This document shows, in pieces, positions 18,508 to 26,465 of a DNA stretch of 47,409 nt (position 1 is the first letter of the stretch; every line of letters starts with the position of its first letter). The notes under the pieces were generated by a model that saw only the letters and a list, made by a program, of their open reading frames with translations, was not told the origin of the DNA and searched no databases. Both the position numbers and the translations under genes were made by a program. The stretch is taken from assembly GCF_000378445.1 (NCBI RefSeq), contig NZ_KB899733.1:1-47409 (forward strand), in the 5' to 3' direction. Source of the DNA: Deinococcus aquatilis DSM 23025. Its GTDB lineage: Bacteria; Deinococcota; Deinococci; Deinococcales; Deinococcaceae.

Positions 18508-19914
18508 CTAGCCGCCAACACGCTGCACGACCTCTTCTAAAATGATTCTCAGACTGGTTGGCGAATCCGCTTCGACGTACACCCGCAGCAGAGGCTCTGT
18601 CCCACTGGCCCGCACGAGTACCCAGGCCTCGCGGTCTAACAACAGTTTGACGCCGTCCCGTTCGTTGATGCTCTGTACGTTCCACCCCGCGATCTCTGTC
18701 CAGCCTCTCACCTCATTTAAGGTGACGTTTTTGTTGAAGCTGGCGGGCATCTTCAGATCTACCCGGTCATAGGCATGTGAAAAGCCGGTTAAAAGTTCAA
18801 TGTCGCGAAACAGATCCGGCAGGCTCCGTCCACTCTGGGCCACGGCTTCTAGCAGCAAAAGGCTGTTGAACAGGCCGTCACGCTCCGGGAGATGTCCCTG
18901 CACACCCAGCCCGCCGGATTCCTCGCCGCCGATCAGCACGGCCTGCGCCGCATCCTGCTCGCCTTCCAAAAAAGCGTCAGTGACATATTTGAAGCCGATT
19001 GGTGTTTCGGTGACGGACAGCCCCAAGTGCTCGGCCAACAATTCGACGATGCGGCTGGTCGAGACCGTCTTGATGACCCTGCCGCGCAGGCCTTTGCCGT
19101 GCAGATGCTTCAGGAGCACGGCAAAGATCTGATGGCTGTTGAAAAAGGCCCCGCCTGCCACGACGATGCCCAGACGGTCTGCGTCTCCATCGGTCGCCGT
19201 GCCGAAGGTCAACGCTTTTTCATGGGTCATCACGGACATCAGCTCTGCCAAGTTGGGCGCGATGGGTTCAGGATTCACGCCGTAGAACTGAGGATCGGGT
19301 TGACCATGCAGGGGCCGGATCTCCACGCCCAACCCGGCGTGCTGGGCATAGGCTTCCAGCCAGCCGCAACCTGCGCCGCCCATCGCATCGTGATACAGCA
19401 CCCCTTGGTAACTGCGCAGCGTGTCCAGATCAAGCAACCTGTCCAGAGACTCGAAATAGCTGCGGCGGCCATCGAAGAGCGTCACCTCACCGGGGGTCCT
19501 GCCGGGCGCCTCAACCCCAGACAGCTCGGCCTCAACCTGTCCCACGATCTCGGGTGTGGCGCTTCCTCCGTACGGCCCCTTGAACTTGTATCCGTTGTAT
19601 TCCGGTGGATTGTGGGAGGCCGTGATCATCGCCCCACCCGCCGCGCCGAGGTGCCGGGTGGCAAACGACACGACAGGCGTGGGCAGGAAGCTCTGAGAAA
19701 GCCAGACGTTCAGGCCGTGCTGCGCCATCACAGTTGCGCTGAGGTGTGCAAACCGTTCTCCGAGAAAGCGGGTGTCGTACCCGACCACTACGCTCTTGCC
19801 GCCCTGCGCGGTCAGGTAGCGTGCGTGAGCTGCGGCCACATGCGTCACATTTGCAAAGGTGAAGCCTTCTGCAAGCACGTCGCGCCAGCCATCGGTGCCG
19901 AATTTGATAGACAT
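18508..19914 (-). CDS. Phosphoglucomutase/phosphomannomutase family protein
   Basis: 468 aa. It interconverts hexose 6- and 1-phosphates. All four family signatures are visible: the phosphoserine loop [13 protein letters not shown] (about residues 98-110), the Mg-binding DGDADRLGI, the sugar-selecting GGEESGG and the phosphate-binding [12 protein letters not shown] near the C-terminus. A GGGAGGA ribosome site stands 5 nt before ATG 19914. The context (before manC) suggests mannose-1-phosphate production, but the GEESGG loop is shared with phosphoglucomutases. Dual use for glucose-1-phosphate, hence UDP-glucose, is equally possible. Confidence 0.9.
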   Translation of the reverse strand: MSIKFGTDGWRDVLAEGFTFANVTHVAAAHARYLTAQGGKSVVVGYDTRFLGERFAHLSATVMAQHGLNVWLSQSFLPTPVVSFATRHLGAAGGAMITASHNPPEYNGYKFKGPYGGSATPEIVGQVEAELSGVEAPGRTPGEVTLFDGRRSYFESLDRLLDLDTLRSYQGVLYHDAMGGAGCGWLEAYAQHAGLGVEIRPLHGQPDPQFYGVNPEPIAPNLAELMSVMTHEKALTFGTATDGDADRLGIVVAGGAFFNSHQIFAVLLKHLHGKGLRGRVIKTVSTSRIVELLAEHLGLSVTETPIGFKYVTDAFLEGEQDAAQAVLIGGEESGGLGVQGHLPERDGLFNSLLLLEAVAQSGRSLPDLFRDIELLTGFSHAYDRVDLKMPASFNKNVTLNEVRGWTEIAGWNVQSINERDGVKLLLDREAWVLVRASGTEPLLRVYVEADSPTSLRIILEEVVQRVGG

Positions 19915-20144
19915 TCACATCCTCCCGGAACACTGCTCCAAAACTGCTCAGTAGAACGGCGCCCGGAGACGCAAACAAGCGTGACTGTAGCATGAGGAGA
20001 GTCGTGATCTGACCTTAATGTTTTACTGGTTCGAAGGTTGACAGCTGAGAAGGCATTCACCGTCCACGGGCATTCGAAACGAAACGACGCACGAGATTGG
20101 CGGGTGCATAAACTGCAGAGGTGCGGGTACCCATGACAAAAAAT

Positions 20145-20489
20145 CTATTCATGAGGGGAAACTCTATTGACGTGAGCATCTCTATCTCTGTTGACATGTA
20201 CGCTCATCACCGCAATGACCAAGTTTTCCGCCTGTTTGATGACACGGTACACAATCTGATAGTGGTGTCGCGTGACCTGCACACATCTGTACCCTTTAAG
20301 GGCTTTTTTGAGCGGTTTGCCCTGTTTGAGCGGTTCGGTTCTGAGCCCCATTGCCTGCTGGAGAATGGCAGTTATCGTGGCATGATCATCAATACGCTCT
20401 AGATCCGCTGCGGCATGAGCATCAAATTTGACAAGGAACTCAAAAGTAGGAGCAGTGGCAGGCTCTGTAGGTTTCTTGTGGCGAGCCAT
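20145..20489 (-). CDS. RelE/ParE-like toxin of a type II toxin-antitoxin system
   Basis: 114 aa. The pattern FLVKFDAHAAADLERI, then LKKALKGYRCVQVTRHHYQIVYRV and the final hydrophobic strand LVIAVMSVHVN, fits the ParE/RelE superfamily fold, in which the toxin cleaves ribosome-bound mRNA (RelE) or poisons gyrase (ParE). A basic, poorly conserved tail of about 20 residues follows. The gene lies 57 nt downstream of an XRE-type HTH gene on the same strand, the order antitoxin then toxin. A role in plasmid stability is inferred from the RepA neighbourhood. Which target it has cannot be read. Confidence 0.78.
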   Translation of the reverse strand: MARHKKPTEPATAPTFEFLVKFDAHAAADLERIDDHATITAILQQAMGLRTEPLKQGKPLKKALKGYRCVQVTRHHYQIVYRVIKQAENLVIAVMSVHVNRDRDAHVNRVSPHE

Positions 20490-20546
20490 GATTCTAGACT
20501 GTCGGCGGCTGTGAGTCCAAAACCGGCGTATGGATGCAGAAGAGGG

Positions 20547-20903
20547 TCATAAGGTAATGCCGTGTTTCGCGGCCACGTCTTCAATGGGAATCAGAATTGA
20601 CTCGCCCAGCTCAAGCTGCGAGACCCGTTCCAAGATATTGGGTTGATGAGCCAAGACCCCTGAGGTTGTCACATCTTCAGAAGGGGTGTATTCCAAAAGA
20701 TCAGCTACGCTGTAGATCTGACCAGTCAGAGCGTGAAGTCCGTCAAGGATATCGGTGAGTGTGTCCAAGTCTACCCGTTCCGTTTTACCGTTGTACAAGG
20801 CATTAACCGTAGCGTAGCGTAGTCCTGCAGCGGCCGCCAAAGCCGTCTGTTTTATCCTCTGCCGTTCCATGATCTCGGGCAGTGTGTTGCGGATACTTCC
20901 CAT
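20547..20903 (-). CDS. XRE-family antitoxin / transcriptional regulator
   Basis: 118 aa. An N-terminal Cro/CI-type helix-turn-helix of the compact HTH_26 sort occupies about residues 5-70 (MERQRIKQTALAAAAGLRY, then TVNALYNGKTERVDLDTL). The C-terminal 45 residues (to KHGITL) likely form the toxin-binding part. It sits just upstream of the RelE/ParE-like gene. TAAGCT lies 6 nt before its ATG, consistent with a leaderless transcript, and a perfect 16-bp palindrome adjoins the presumed -35 region, a likely autoregulatory site. Confidence 0.8.
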   Translation of the reverse strand: MGSIRNTLPEIMERQRIKQTALAAAAGLRYATVNALYNGKTERVDLDTLTDILDGLHALTGQIYSVADLLEYTPSEDVTTSGVLAHQPNILERVSQLELGESILIPIEDVAAKHGITL

Positions 20904-20909
20904 TTGCTC

Positions 20910-20915
20910 AGCTTA
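20910..20915 (-). promoter_or_regulatory. Leaderless -10 box of the antitoxin gene
   Basis: TAAGCT (TANNNT) on the minus strand, 6 nt before ATG 20903. The -35 would fall at the near edge of the adjacent palindrome. Confidence 0.4.
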
Positions 20916-20932
20916 CACTTTAGGTTGGATAG

Positions 20933-20976
20933 GCTATACCTTTTCCCGCTTGAAATTATACGGGAAAAGGTATAGC
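20933..20976. repeat. Perfect 16-bp inverted repeat with iteron-like arms (probable operator)
   Basis: The left arm GCTATACCTTTTCCCG (20933-20948) and its exact reverse complement (20961-20976) are separated by 12 AT-rich bases. Each arm matches 12 of 16 positions of the iteron core GCGATACCTTTGCGGG. It lies 30 bp upstream of the XRE antitoxin start. It may be an operator for the antitoxin, or a site for RepA dimers, since Rep operators in several iteron plasmids are inverted iteron halves. Confidence 0.65.
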
Positions 20977-21051
20977 TTTACGAAGCAGAGAGGGCGCTTA
21001 CCGTCGAAAAGTCGCGCCCTCACTGACTCCCCCTAAACAGAAGGAATCGTT

Positions 21052-21210
21052 ATGAACGATACCACTACATCTCGTTTCATCACCCATTCTCGGCGAGTCA
21101 ATGGGGCTAACTCGGTGTGCTCCACGCCTATAGCTACGCTGATTTATCGTGTTGTCCGCACTAGGCCTGCATATTGGACTGGTTGTTTAGGTCTCTCCGG
21201 TCACAGTTAA
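21052..21210 (+). CDS. 52-aa peptide coupled to the JAB-like gene
   Basis: A short frame starts MNDTTTSRFITHSRR with a good AAGGA ribosome site 6 nt before ATG 21052. It ends at TAA 21208-21210, and the last A of that stop is the first base of the downstream ATG (TAATG). The product is basic, with two Cys and no clear hydrophobic segment. It is not recognised. A hairpin (7-bp stem AGGGCGC/GCGCCCT at 20991-21020) precedes it. It could be a leader peptide controlling the next gene, or a small partner protein. The support is the ribosome site plus coupling only. Confidence 0.5.
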   Translation: MNDTTTSRFITHSRRVNGANSVCSTPIATLIYRVVRTRPAYWTGCLGLSGHS

Positions 21211-21779
21211 TGGCCCAGTCTCCAGTGCCCCCCCCATCCCAGATTTCCCGTGCTCGGCAGCGCTTCTTGGGGCTGACCAACAATCACCCCCCCCCAGAAA
21301 CCCAGGCACAGCCTCCAGAGATCATCGAGTTAACCATGGAGGTGCACCGACGTTTACTGGCCCAGCTCTATGCTCCCGGCGAATTCCGCAGTGGGCCGCT
21401 TTTCGGCTCACGCAACTCTGGCGTCAGGCGCATCACCCAGGCATCGCGTGGGGTGCCGCCAGGGCTAATTTCCAATGACTCGGGAGCGTTCCATTTGGAT
21501 GCCCGGTATGTGTTGGGCTTGAGTGACATCCTCACGGACAGCGACAGCGAGATTGATTGGGTGGGTCACTGGCTGATCGCCCCTCATGGCCACCTGGGCA
21601 GCGTTCAAGAGCATTTGGACTGGATGCGCCAAGCCCAAACACAGGCGCTCGCTGACGAGGACATCTTCCTCCTGACCTTGGGCCGAGAAGAGGAGAGCGT
21701 GGAATACCGAGCATTCATCCTCCAGGGGCAGCGGGTCACCAACGTGCCCGTCGTGTTTCTGCCTGCCCAGGAGAAATAA
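21210..21779 (+). CDS. JAB/MPN-like protein without the metal-binding motif (paralogue A)
   Basis: 189 aa from ATG 21210. A longer frame begins at 21174, but the coupled start is preferred and it places the shared RARQRFLGL motif near the N-terminus as in its paralogue. Similar blocks in the protein at 26466-27011 are RARQRFLGL, G(P/L)LFGS, (D)xRYVxGxSD, (E/Q)(I/V)DWxGxW and a W at the end of a helix. The order GxLFGS, then DW-x-G-x-W-x5-P-x6-S/P-x5-D/H-x-W, recalls prokaryotic JAB/MPN peptidases (WHSHP...S..D), but the HxH is replaced (WLIAP), so it should be inactive as a metalloprotease. The JAB link is inference. The gene ends at a hairpin. Confidence 0.6.
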   Translation: MAQSPVPPPSQISRARQRFLGLTNNHPPPETQAQPPEIIELTMEVHRRLLAQLYAPGEFRSGPLFGSRNSGVRRITQASRGVPPGLISNDSGAFHLDARYVLGLSDILTDSDSEIDWVGHWLIAPHGHLGSVQEHLDWMRQAQTQALADEDIFLLTLGREEESVEYRAFILQGQRVTNVPVVFLPAQEK

Positions 21780-21803
21780 GACGGAGGGCTTGGCGCTTTA
21801 GGG

Positions 21804-21826
21804 CAGGGAGTCATCAGAACTCCCTG
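21804..21826 (+). terminator. Hairpin after the JAB-like gene
   Basis: An 8-bp perfect stem CAGGGAGT/ACTCCCTG with a 7-nt loop lies 25 bp after the stop codon. No T run follows, so its strength as a terminator is uncertain. Confidence 0.55.
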
Positions 21827-22114
21827 TTCGGTAGGTTGCCTTGCGCTTCGCGGCATCCTTATTGCATTCGGGGACCCTGCACACCCCAGTTTGCCCGGAG
21901 CAGAGCTGAGAAGGGACTACCCCAAGACGCCCAGCGAGTCTGGTCTGGATGGTAAACGGCTGTGTGGTTGACCTCGGCGCACCGTTCAGGGGCAGGGTTT
22001 CTCACGGGTACCGTCCCCTTCGGATATAGGCGTGTCCAGCCCGCGGGAGCGATAGCTTTGCGGGAAAAGCAGGTAAAAACATCGGGTTGACCTCTCAAAG
22101 TGGCTTTGGTGGCC

Positions 22115-22272
22115 AGCGACACCTTTGCGTGAGATTGAGTGGAGTTTGCGAGGAGGTCACTTGGCACAGCATTCTCTGTTTCTAAAGATCAGCGATACCT
22201 TTACGGGAAAAGACTCGAAAGTAGCGATACTTTCGCGGGATTTCAGATCAGATCAGCGACATCATTGCGGAA
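22115..22272 (+). repeat. Iteron cluster A (four degenerate 18-bp iterons)
   Basis: Copies related to AGCGATACCTTTGCGGGA begin at 22115 (AGCGACACCTTTGCGTGA), 22191, 22223 and 22255. The last three are exactly 32 bp apart, about three helical turns, and all point the same way as cluster B. Substitutions are more frequent than in cluster B, suggesting relaxed selection. RepA-binding is inferred. Confidence 0.8.
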
Positions 22273-22320
22273 AAAAACGTAAGAATGCCGTCTATAACGT
22301 TGTTTTATGTATTGCTCGTG

Positions 22321-22340
22321 GTTCTTTTATTGCTTTACCT
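22321..22340 (+). repeat. Copy 1 of a repA-leader motif
   Basis: GTTCTTTTATTGCTTTACCT begins 66 bp after the start of the last iteron of cluster A. Its near twin at 23550 begins 69 bp after the last iteron of cluster B (18 of 20 identical). It looks like the relic of a second repA promoter/leader. Confidence 0.6.
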
Positions 22341-22456
22341 GATTATGGCAAGTTCAAGCTGTTATCGCATAGGGGCACCAAGAGCAGCTGGCCTGAACTT
22401 CAGGTCACCTGCTCCACGACCGCCCTTCAATTTCGCAGGGCGATGGTCAACGGATG

Positions 22457-23017
22457 TCAGCGGTCGTTGGCGGGCAAGGTAAAGCGTGCGGCACGGTGGA
22501 GATTGGCGATTCTGGCGTGGAGATCGAGAACTTCCTGCGCCCGCTCGACTTGCTGAAAACCCATTTGGCTCCGTTCCTGACGTTGTGCGGATCGGTGAGA
22601 TTGTTCAATCAGGTTGTCACACTGGGCGCCTGAGATGATCTGCTGGTGATCGACATCATCCAGTACCGGAGCTCACGGATCGCCGCCCCGTAGCTTGCCA
22701 ATTTATCGGTGCAGCCTGTTTCTGGGACATTGCATTCACCCAGCAGGCATCAGAAAAATGACATCGCCGCCGAGGTGCCGTGGTGCCTTGGAAAGAACAT
22801 CAAGCACCGCACCGTATTCGTCGACGGCCCCCCATAACCAAGGAGTTGCCCTGCCCACGACCACATGCCACCGGGAACCCGCTGCACCCGCTGCTGAAGT
22901 TGATGCACCAAGTGCGGATGGATTCGCGAGACACCTTGATTTGATGCCCCGCTCGAACAGCACCTCCTCAACGTCTCGGTTGCTCAGGGCAGAGCGGTCG
23001 TAAAGCAGGGGCGGCAT
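22457..23017 (-). pseudogene. IS6-family transposase remnant
   Basis: The minus strand reads, in one frame from about 23017, LLYDRSALSNRDVEEVLFER, then GAVDEYGAVLDVL, matching the N-terminal and core region of IS6/IS26-type DDE transposases. After frame disruptions it reads CDNLIEQSHRSAQRQERSQM and LDLHARIANLHRAARF to a stop at 22457-22459, the characteristic C-terminal end after the catalytic Glu. The first catalytic segment (normally WHxDE) reads WHVVVG, so the first Asp is lost. The middle contains deletions and frameshifts. The element lies between the two iteron clusters, so it has probably been inserted into and then decayed within the replication origin. Confidence 0.8.
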
Positions 23018-23114
23018 GGCCGATGACCGACCTCGGGAACCGGTAACTGGGCGGCTGCCGGTCGGTCAGCACGGCCTCACCTTACGCCAACCACTTTCCA
23101 GAACCGCTAGAACT

Positions 23115-23498
23115 AGCGATACCTTTGCGGGAAAATATAGGGCGAAGGAGGTAAATCTGTCCCATTTGTCTCGGTCTCACTAGCGATACCTTTGCGGGAT
23201 ATTTGTAGGATATTTGAAAAAGGTCGTTCCAATGCAGCCATATCCGTATCTGTCCACTAGCGATAACTTTGCGGGGTTGAGGGCCGAACTAGCGATACCT
23301 TTGCGGGATTCAGATTTTCGACCACTAGCGATACCTTTGCGGAATTTAGGAGTTAAGATCGTGCCAGACAACGATTTAGGGATTTCTTCCCAGAAATTGC
23401 CAAATAACTCCCACTAGCGATACCTTTGTGGGGTTTCCCCTCGAAATTAGCGATACCTTTGCGGGATTTAGGGCCAAACTAGCGATACCTTTGCGGGA
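23115..23498 (+). repeat. Iteron cluster B (eight 18-bp iterons)
   Basis: Direct repeats of AGCGATACCTTTGCGGGA, usually preceded by ACT, start at 23115, 23182, 23259, 23291, 23327, 23416, 23449 and 23481. Five of the eight are exact, and the others carry one to three changes (for example AGCGATAACTTTGCGGGG at 23259). Neighbours within subgroups are 32-36 bp apart, and larger steps are 67-89 bp. The cluster ends 100 bp before the repA start. In iteron plasmids such repeats bind the Rep protein to open the origin and to limit copy number by handcuffing. Confidence 0.93.
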
Positions 23499-23549
23499 AA
23501 AAACTGAAATGTACTGTGTAGGACGCAGAACGATGACGCCTTTGTTGTT

Positions 23550-23569
23550 GTTCTTTTATATCTTTACCT
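23550..23569 (+). repeat. Copy 2 of the repA-leader motif
   Basis: GTTCTTTTATATCTTTACCT lies 29 bp upstream of the GTG of repA. It is flanked by GTTGTTGTT and AACAACAAC, which can pair as a stem around it. It probably belongs to the repA promoter or leader. Confidence 0.55.
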
Positions 23570-23597
23570 CAGTTAAAAACAACAACAGGAGCAGACA

Positions 23598-25004
23598 GTG
23601 GCGAAGAAGTCCAAACCCCAAAATATTCACGACGAACTCAATTTCGCCCGGTTCGGCGTGATCAGCATGCATTCCCGGATCGACCAGAACATCACCAGTT
23701 GGAATACCGAGTTCACAGTGAATACCCGTACCTTCCGAATCGAGGCCATTACCCCTCAGGGCCGCCCGCACGGGATTGATACGGACACGCTGGTGGCACT
23801 TGAAACCTTGTTCGTGGCGCACGGGTGTCCGGAAGACAACTGGGTTCATACCACTGCCTACGCAGTGCGGGAATTGATGGGCCTGTCCAACAACGGCGAG
23901 AATTATCACCGACTTCGCCAGAGCATCCGGCGACTGTATTTCACCAGTGTCATCGTAGGCCGCAAAACGGCCCTGACGGGCAGCCAACGGATAGGGTGGG
24001 ACAATGTGGGGGTTCGCTTCTTCGAAGGCCTGCGTTACCGCGACAGTGAGGATAACGGGGAACTGAGTACCCTTGACAGTGAGGCCACCTTCAGCATCCG
24101 CTTGGGAGAACAACTGGCTTCAAGCATTCGGGCCGGCATTTCTCAGGTGCTTGACGGTCACCTGCTTCACCAGTTGGAACAGCCGCCTGCACGGGCGCTC
24201 TACCGCACGTTGCAGGCCCACCGCCGACAAGATGACGGCACCCTGCTGACTGAACTCCGGGTGCCCCTGTCACAGTGGAGACAGGCCACTGGCTTGACCA
24301 CCGACCGCAGCGACCTCGTTCGGCGGGCTTTGGAGGCGGCACATGACGAGTTGCGGGCCAACAACTACCTGGAGCACGCGTCAATTGAGGGTCGGGGCAA
24401 AACTGCGGTGGCCTGTTACGTCTTTGCTGACGTGGCTGCGGCCGATCCAGCGTTGGTGGTGATGCTGCGCCAGGCAGGCGTGACCGTGGCGCGTGCGGCT
24501 TCGCTTGCAGGAAGGCATCCCGACCGGGTGGAGGAAGCGCTGCGGTTCTTGGAACACCGCCGCCAAGCAACCAGCGGATCCGTTCGTAATCCTGGGGGAT
24601 TGGTGGCCGATTTCTTAGAGAATCCTTCCAAGTACGATCTTCCCCCAGATTTCATCGCTCCAGAAGTCCGGCAAGGACAGCGGAAAGTGCAGGCCCAACG
24701 ACAGCGGGCTCAGGCAGAACAAGAAGCCCAGCTCAAAACAGAGGCTGAATTTGTAGAGTTGAACGCCGCTCCGCCAGAAGTTCAGTGGGCGGCCCAGCGC
24801 GCCACGCTGCAGCTGATCCTCAAGCGGCATCTCAACGCTGATCAGTGGGCACAGCTGGAAGCGTTGGCGCTTCGGGGCGAGATTCAGGCGGCGGAACTGA
24901 CGCGCGCGCTGGTGAGTGCCGCCGCCACGTCTTCTTTGGGCCAACAGGTCGACCAGCTCAAGGAACAGTTGCACTCACTTGGCAGCACTCTACGCCACAG
25001 GTGA
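23598..25004 (+). CDS. repA: Plasmid replication initiator protein RepA (RPA family)
   Basis: 468 aa from GTG 23598, with AGGAG 6 nt upstream. The N-terminal two thirds (about 1-290) match the replication initiator protein A family found on Deinococcus and proteobacterial plasmids: DELNFARFGVISMHSRID, NTEFTVNTRTFRIEA, then TVTSVIVGRK-like strands and a winged-helix region with LRVPLSQWRQATGL. The C-terminal part (about 350-450) is a Gln/Ala/Glu-rich, probably coiled-coil helix region (RQGQRKVQAQRQRAQAEQEA). The iterons upstream and the hairpin after the gene support the role in replication start and autoregulation. A partition system is not present in the window. Confidence 0.9.
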   Translation: MAKKSKPQNIHDELNFARFGVISMHSRIDQNITSWNTEFTVNTRTFRIEAITPQGRPHGIDTDTLVALETLFVAHGCPEDNWVHTTAYAVRELMGLSNNGENYHRLRQSIRRLYFTSVIVGRKTALTGSQRIGWDNVGVRFFEGLRYRDSEDNGELSTLDSEATFSIRLGEQLASSIRAGISQVLDGHLLHQLEQPPARALYRTLQAHRRQDDGTLLTELRVPLSQWRQATGLTTDRSDLVRRALEAAHDELRANNYLEHASIEGRGKTAVACYVFADVAAADPALVVMLRQAGVTVARAASLAGRHPDRVEEALRFLEHRRQATSGSVRNPGGLVADFLENPSKYDLPPDFIAPEVRQGQRKVQAQRQRAQAEQEAQLKTEAEFVELNAAPPEVQWAAQRATLQLILKRHLNADQWAQLEALALRGEIQAAELTRALVSAAATSSLGQQVDQLKEQLHSLGSTLRHR

Positions 25005-25016
25005 GTGCGGCAGGCC

Positions 25017-25053
25017 GGAACACTGAGACGCAGTCGGACCCGGTCAGTGTTCC
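25017..25053 (+). terminator. Hairpin after repA
   Basis: A 10-bp perfect stem GGAACACTGA/TCAGTGTTCC with a 17-nt loop begins 13 nt after the repA stop. There is no T run. It could be a terminator or a protein-binding inverted repeat. Confidence 0.55.
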
Positions 25054-25684
25054 AGGTCGTTGACAGAGGCAGTGAGAGGGACGCTTCAAGGCAACCGGGT
25101 TTATCTCTGTTTTCCAGAGGAACCTGCACCGAACAACAGAATCCAGCACGGCAAAATCACCCTGGGCGCCATCCGACTGGGATGGCCGTGACAGTGGGCC
25201 GCGCCGCGACCCGCGCACATTGCCCGCTCTTCTGAAGGTCACCAGCCAGACGGGCAGGTAGGGCGGCGGCGGGCTGGGAATGCTGACACGCCTGACCTTT
25301 CTCCAAGGAGTGTTCAGCATTTTGCTGGTTTGCAGCCCGGTGGATCCACTCCTGACGCGTGAAAGGGCGGACAGCTGCCTGGCCTGCAGGCGCGGCCGCG
25401 CCGACTTCTGTATTGGCATGTCCTGATGGTTTCTCCGCCGCTTCTGGCCTGCGTGCTGGGCAGCGCTATGACGTCTTCCAGGCAGCCTGTTACTGACGAA
25501 GGTGATTCCTGGCCACCACTGGCCGTCCAAATTGCCAGAGGACAGGTTTACGGCCTCTTTCTCCAGCGCGGTGGCCGGGTACGGTTCAAACAGGTGAGCG
25601 AAGAGCCTCAGCGCTGGCCGGCCCCCAGTTGGAGGTAACGGCCTACCCTCCAACAACCGCAAACCGCGGCCCCGACAGAAAGGA
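25054..25684. other. About 630 bp without a supported gene
   Basis: Reading frames on both strands are open for up to about 230 codons on the minus strand, but their composition (runs of Arg, Pro, Ser) is that of antisense or non-coding GC-rich DNA. A short plus-strand frame ending near 25638 looks mildly protein-like (SWPPLAVQIARGQVYGLF) and may be the end of a lost gene. I cannot assign it. Confidence 0.4.
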
Positions 25685-26053
25685 ATGGGGTCTTGTTCCT
25701 TTGGGGGGAGTGAGCCGTATGCTGGCGCAGCGCATGGACGACCTCCTCCGCTTCAGTTCGGTGCCCTGTCGGTTCAGGCTGTTCAAGTGGCCCGCCTGTC
25801 TTACCTTCAGGGGCTGACCACCGACGCCATTGCCAAAGAATTGGGCCTGTCCCGCCCCAGAGTGTCGCGGCTGCTGTCACATGCCCGGCGCAGCGGCCTG
25901 GTCGAGATCCGCATTCACGATCCGGAAGGCAAGGCCCAGGGACTGCAAGCAGAACTGCAGCTGCGTTCCCCCTTTTTTCAGGCCCAGGTGGTGGGCATGC
26001 TGCTGAGCAGCGCTGGGTGGATGCACGCGAGAGGAGTACACGCAGCAGGGTGA
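25685..26053 (+). pseudogene. Truncated SorC/DeoR-type transcriptional regulator
   Basis: Residues from about 25765 read FGALSVQAVQVARLSYLQGL, then TTDAIAKELGLSRPRVSRLL and SHARRSGLVEIRIHDPEG. This is a clear N-terminal winged helix-turn-helix of the SorC sugar-binding regulator family. Such proteins normally continue for about 250 more residues with a sugar-phosphate-binding domain. Here the match stops near 25985 (QAQVVG), where the sequence changes into the IS66-like fragment. The gene is thus truncated at its 3' side. The exact original start is unclear. Confidence 0.7.
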
Positions 26054-26369
26054 GGAACTCACCCTGCGCCTGGACGCCCTGCTGAACCGGGCACCACTGA
26101 AGTCGAAAGCGAACGAGCGACTCCGACTGGGCATCCTGGAGCAAGACGTGTTGGATCGGTTGTGGCGATTTCTGAAGGACCTGGATATTCCACCGACGAA
26201 CAACGCGGCGGAACGGAGTCTGCGAACCGTCGTGATGGCGAGGAAGGTCTCGCAGTGCAGCAAGAACGTGGTGGGCGGGCAGACGTACATGCGGATTAAG
26301 TCCACCGTGGAGACCGCGCGCTTGCGCGGTCAAGACCCCGTCGCGGTTCTGATCAGCCTGACCCGGTAA
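26007..26369 (+). pseudogene. IS66-like transposase, C-terminal fragment
   Basis: The frame is open from 26007 to TAA 26367-26369. It contains DIPPTNNAAERSLRTVVMAR, KVSQCSKNVVGGQTYMRI and KSTVETARLRGQDPVAVL. The P-x-x-N-N-A-A-E-R block is the catalytic Glu region and C-terminus of IS66-type DDE transposases. The N-terminal two thirds are missing and the 5' end abuts a truncated regulator, so this is a broken element. No flanking terminal repeats were identified. Confidence 0.72.
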
Positions 26370-26465
26370 CGCTTGGGTACCCGGCTGGAAGCCGAACACC
26401 CCTGGGCTCGCTAATCACAGACGTCATTCTTCACACAACAACCCTTGGGAGGCTGGAGAACTGGT

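Larger units (their letters stand above)
22115..23597. other. Probable plasmid replication origin region
   Basis: The interval from the first iteron to the repA start has twelve iterons in all, AT-rich stretches after each cluster, and the initiator gene immediately downstream. I did not find a convincing DnaA box (TTATNCACA). The interior 22457-23017 is the IS6 relic and is not expected to be functional. Confidence 0.7.

Noticed and set aside
18892..19995. 367-codon plus-strand ORF
   Set aside because: Antisense to the phosphohexomutase, with no domain and no ribosome site.
21859..22167. 102-codon minus-strand ORF
   Set aside because: It has no ribosome site or domain and runs into the first iteron.
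22285..22482. 65-codon ORF with a leucine-rich start
   Set aside because: It lies in the relic origin leader. Its hydrophobic run comes from the T-rich repA-leader motif, not from a conserved protein.
23115..23498. Regular direct repeats that could be read as a CRISPR array
   Set aside because: The repeat unit is only 18 bp, spacings vary from 32 to 89 bp, and an initiator gene follows directly. This is an iteron array.
23556..24113. 185-codon minus-strand ORF across the repA start
   Set aside because: Antisense of RepA, whose frame has family motifs and a ribosome site.
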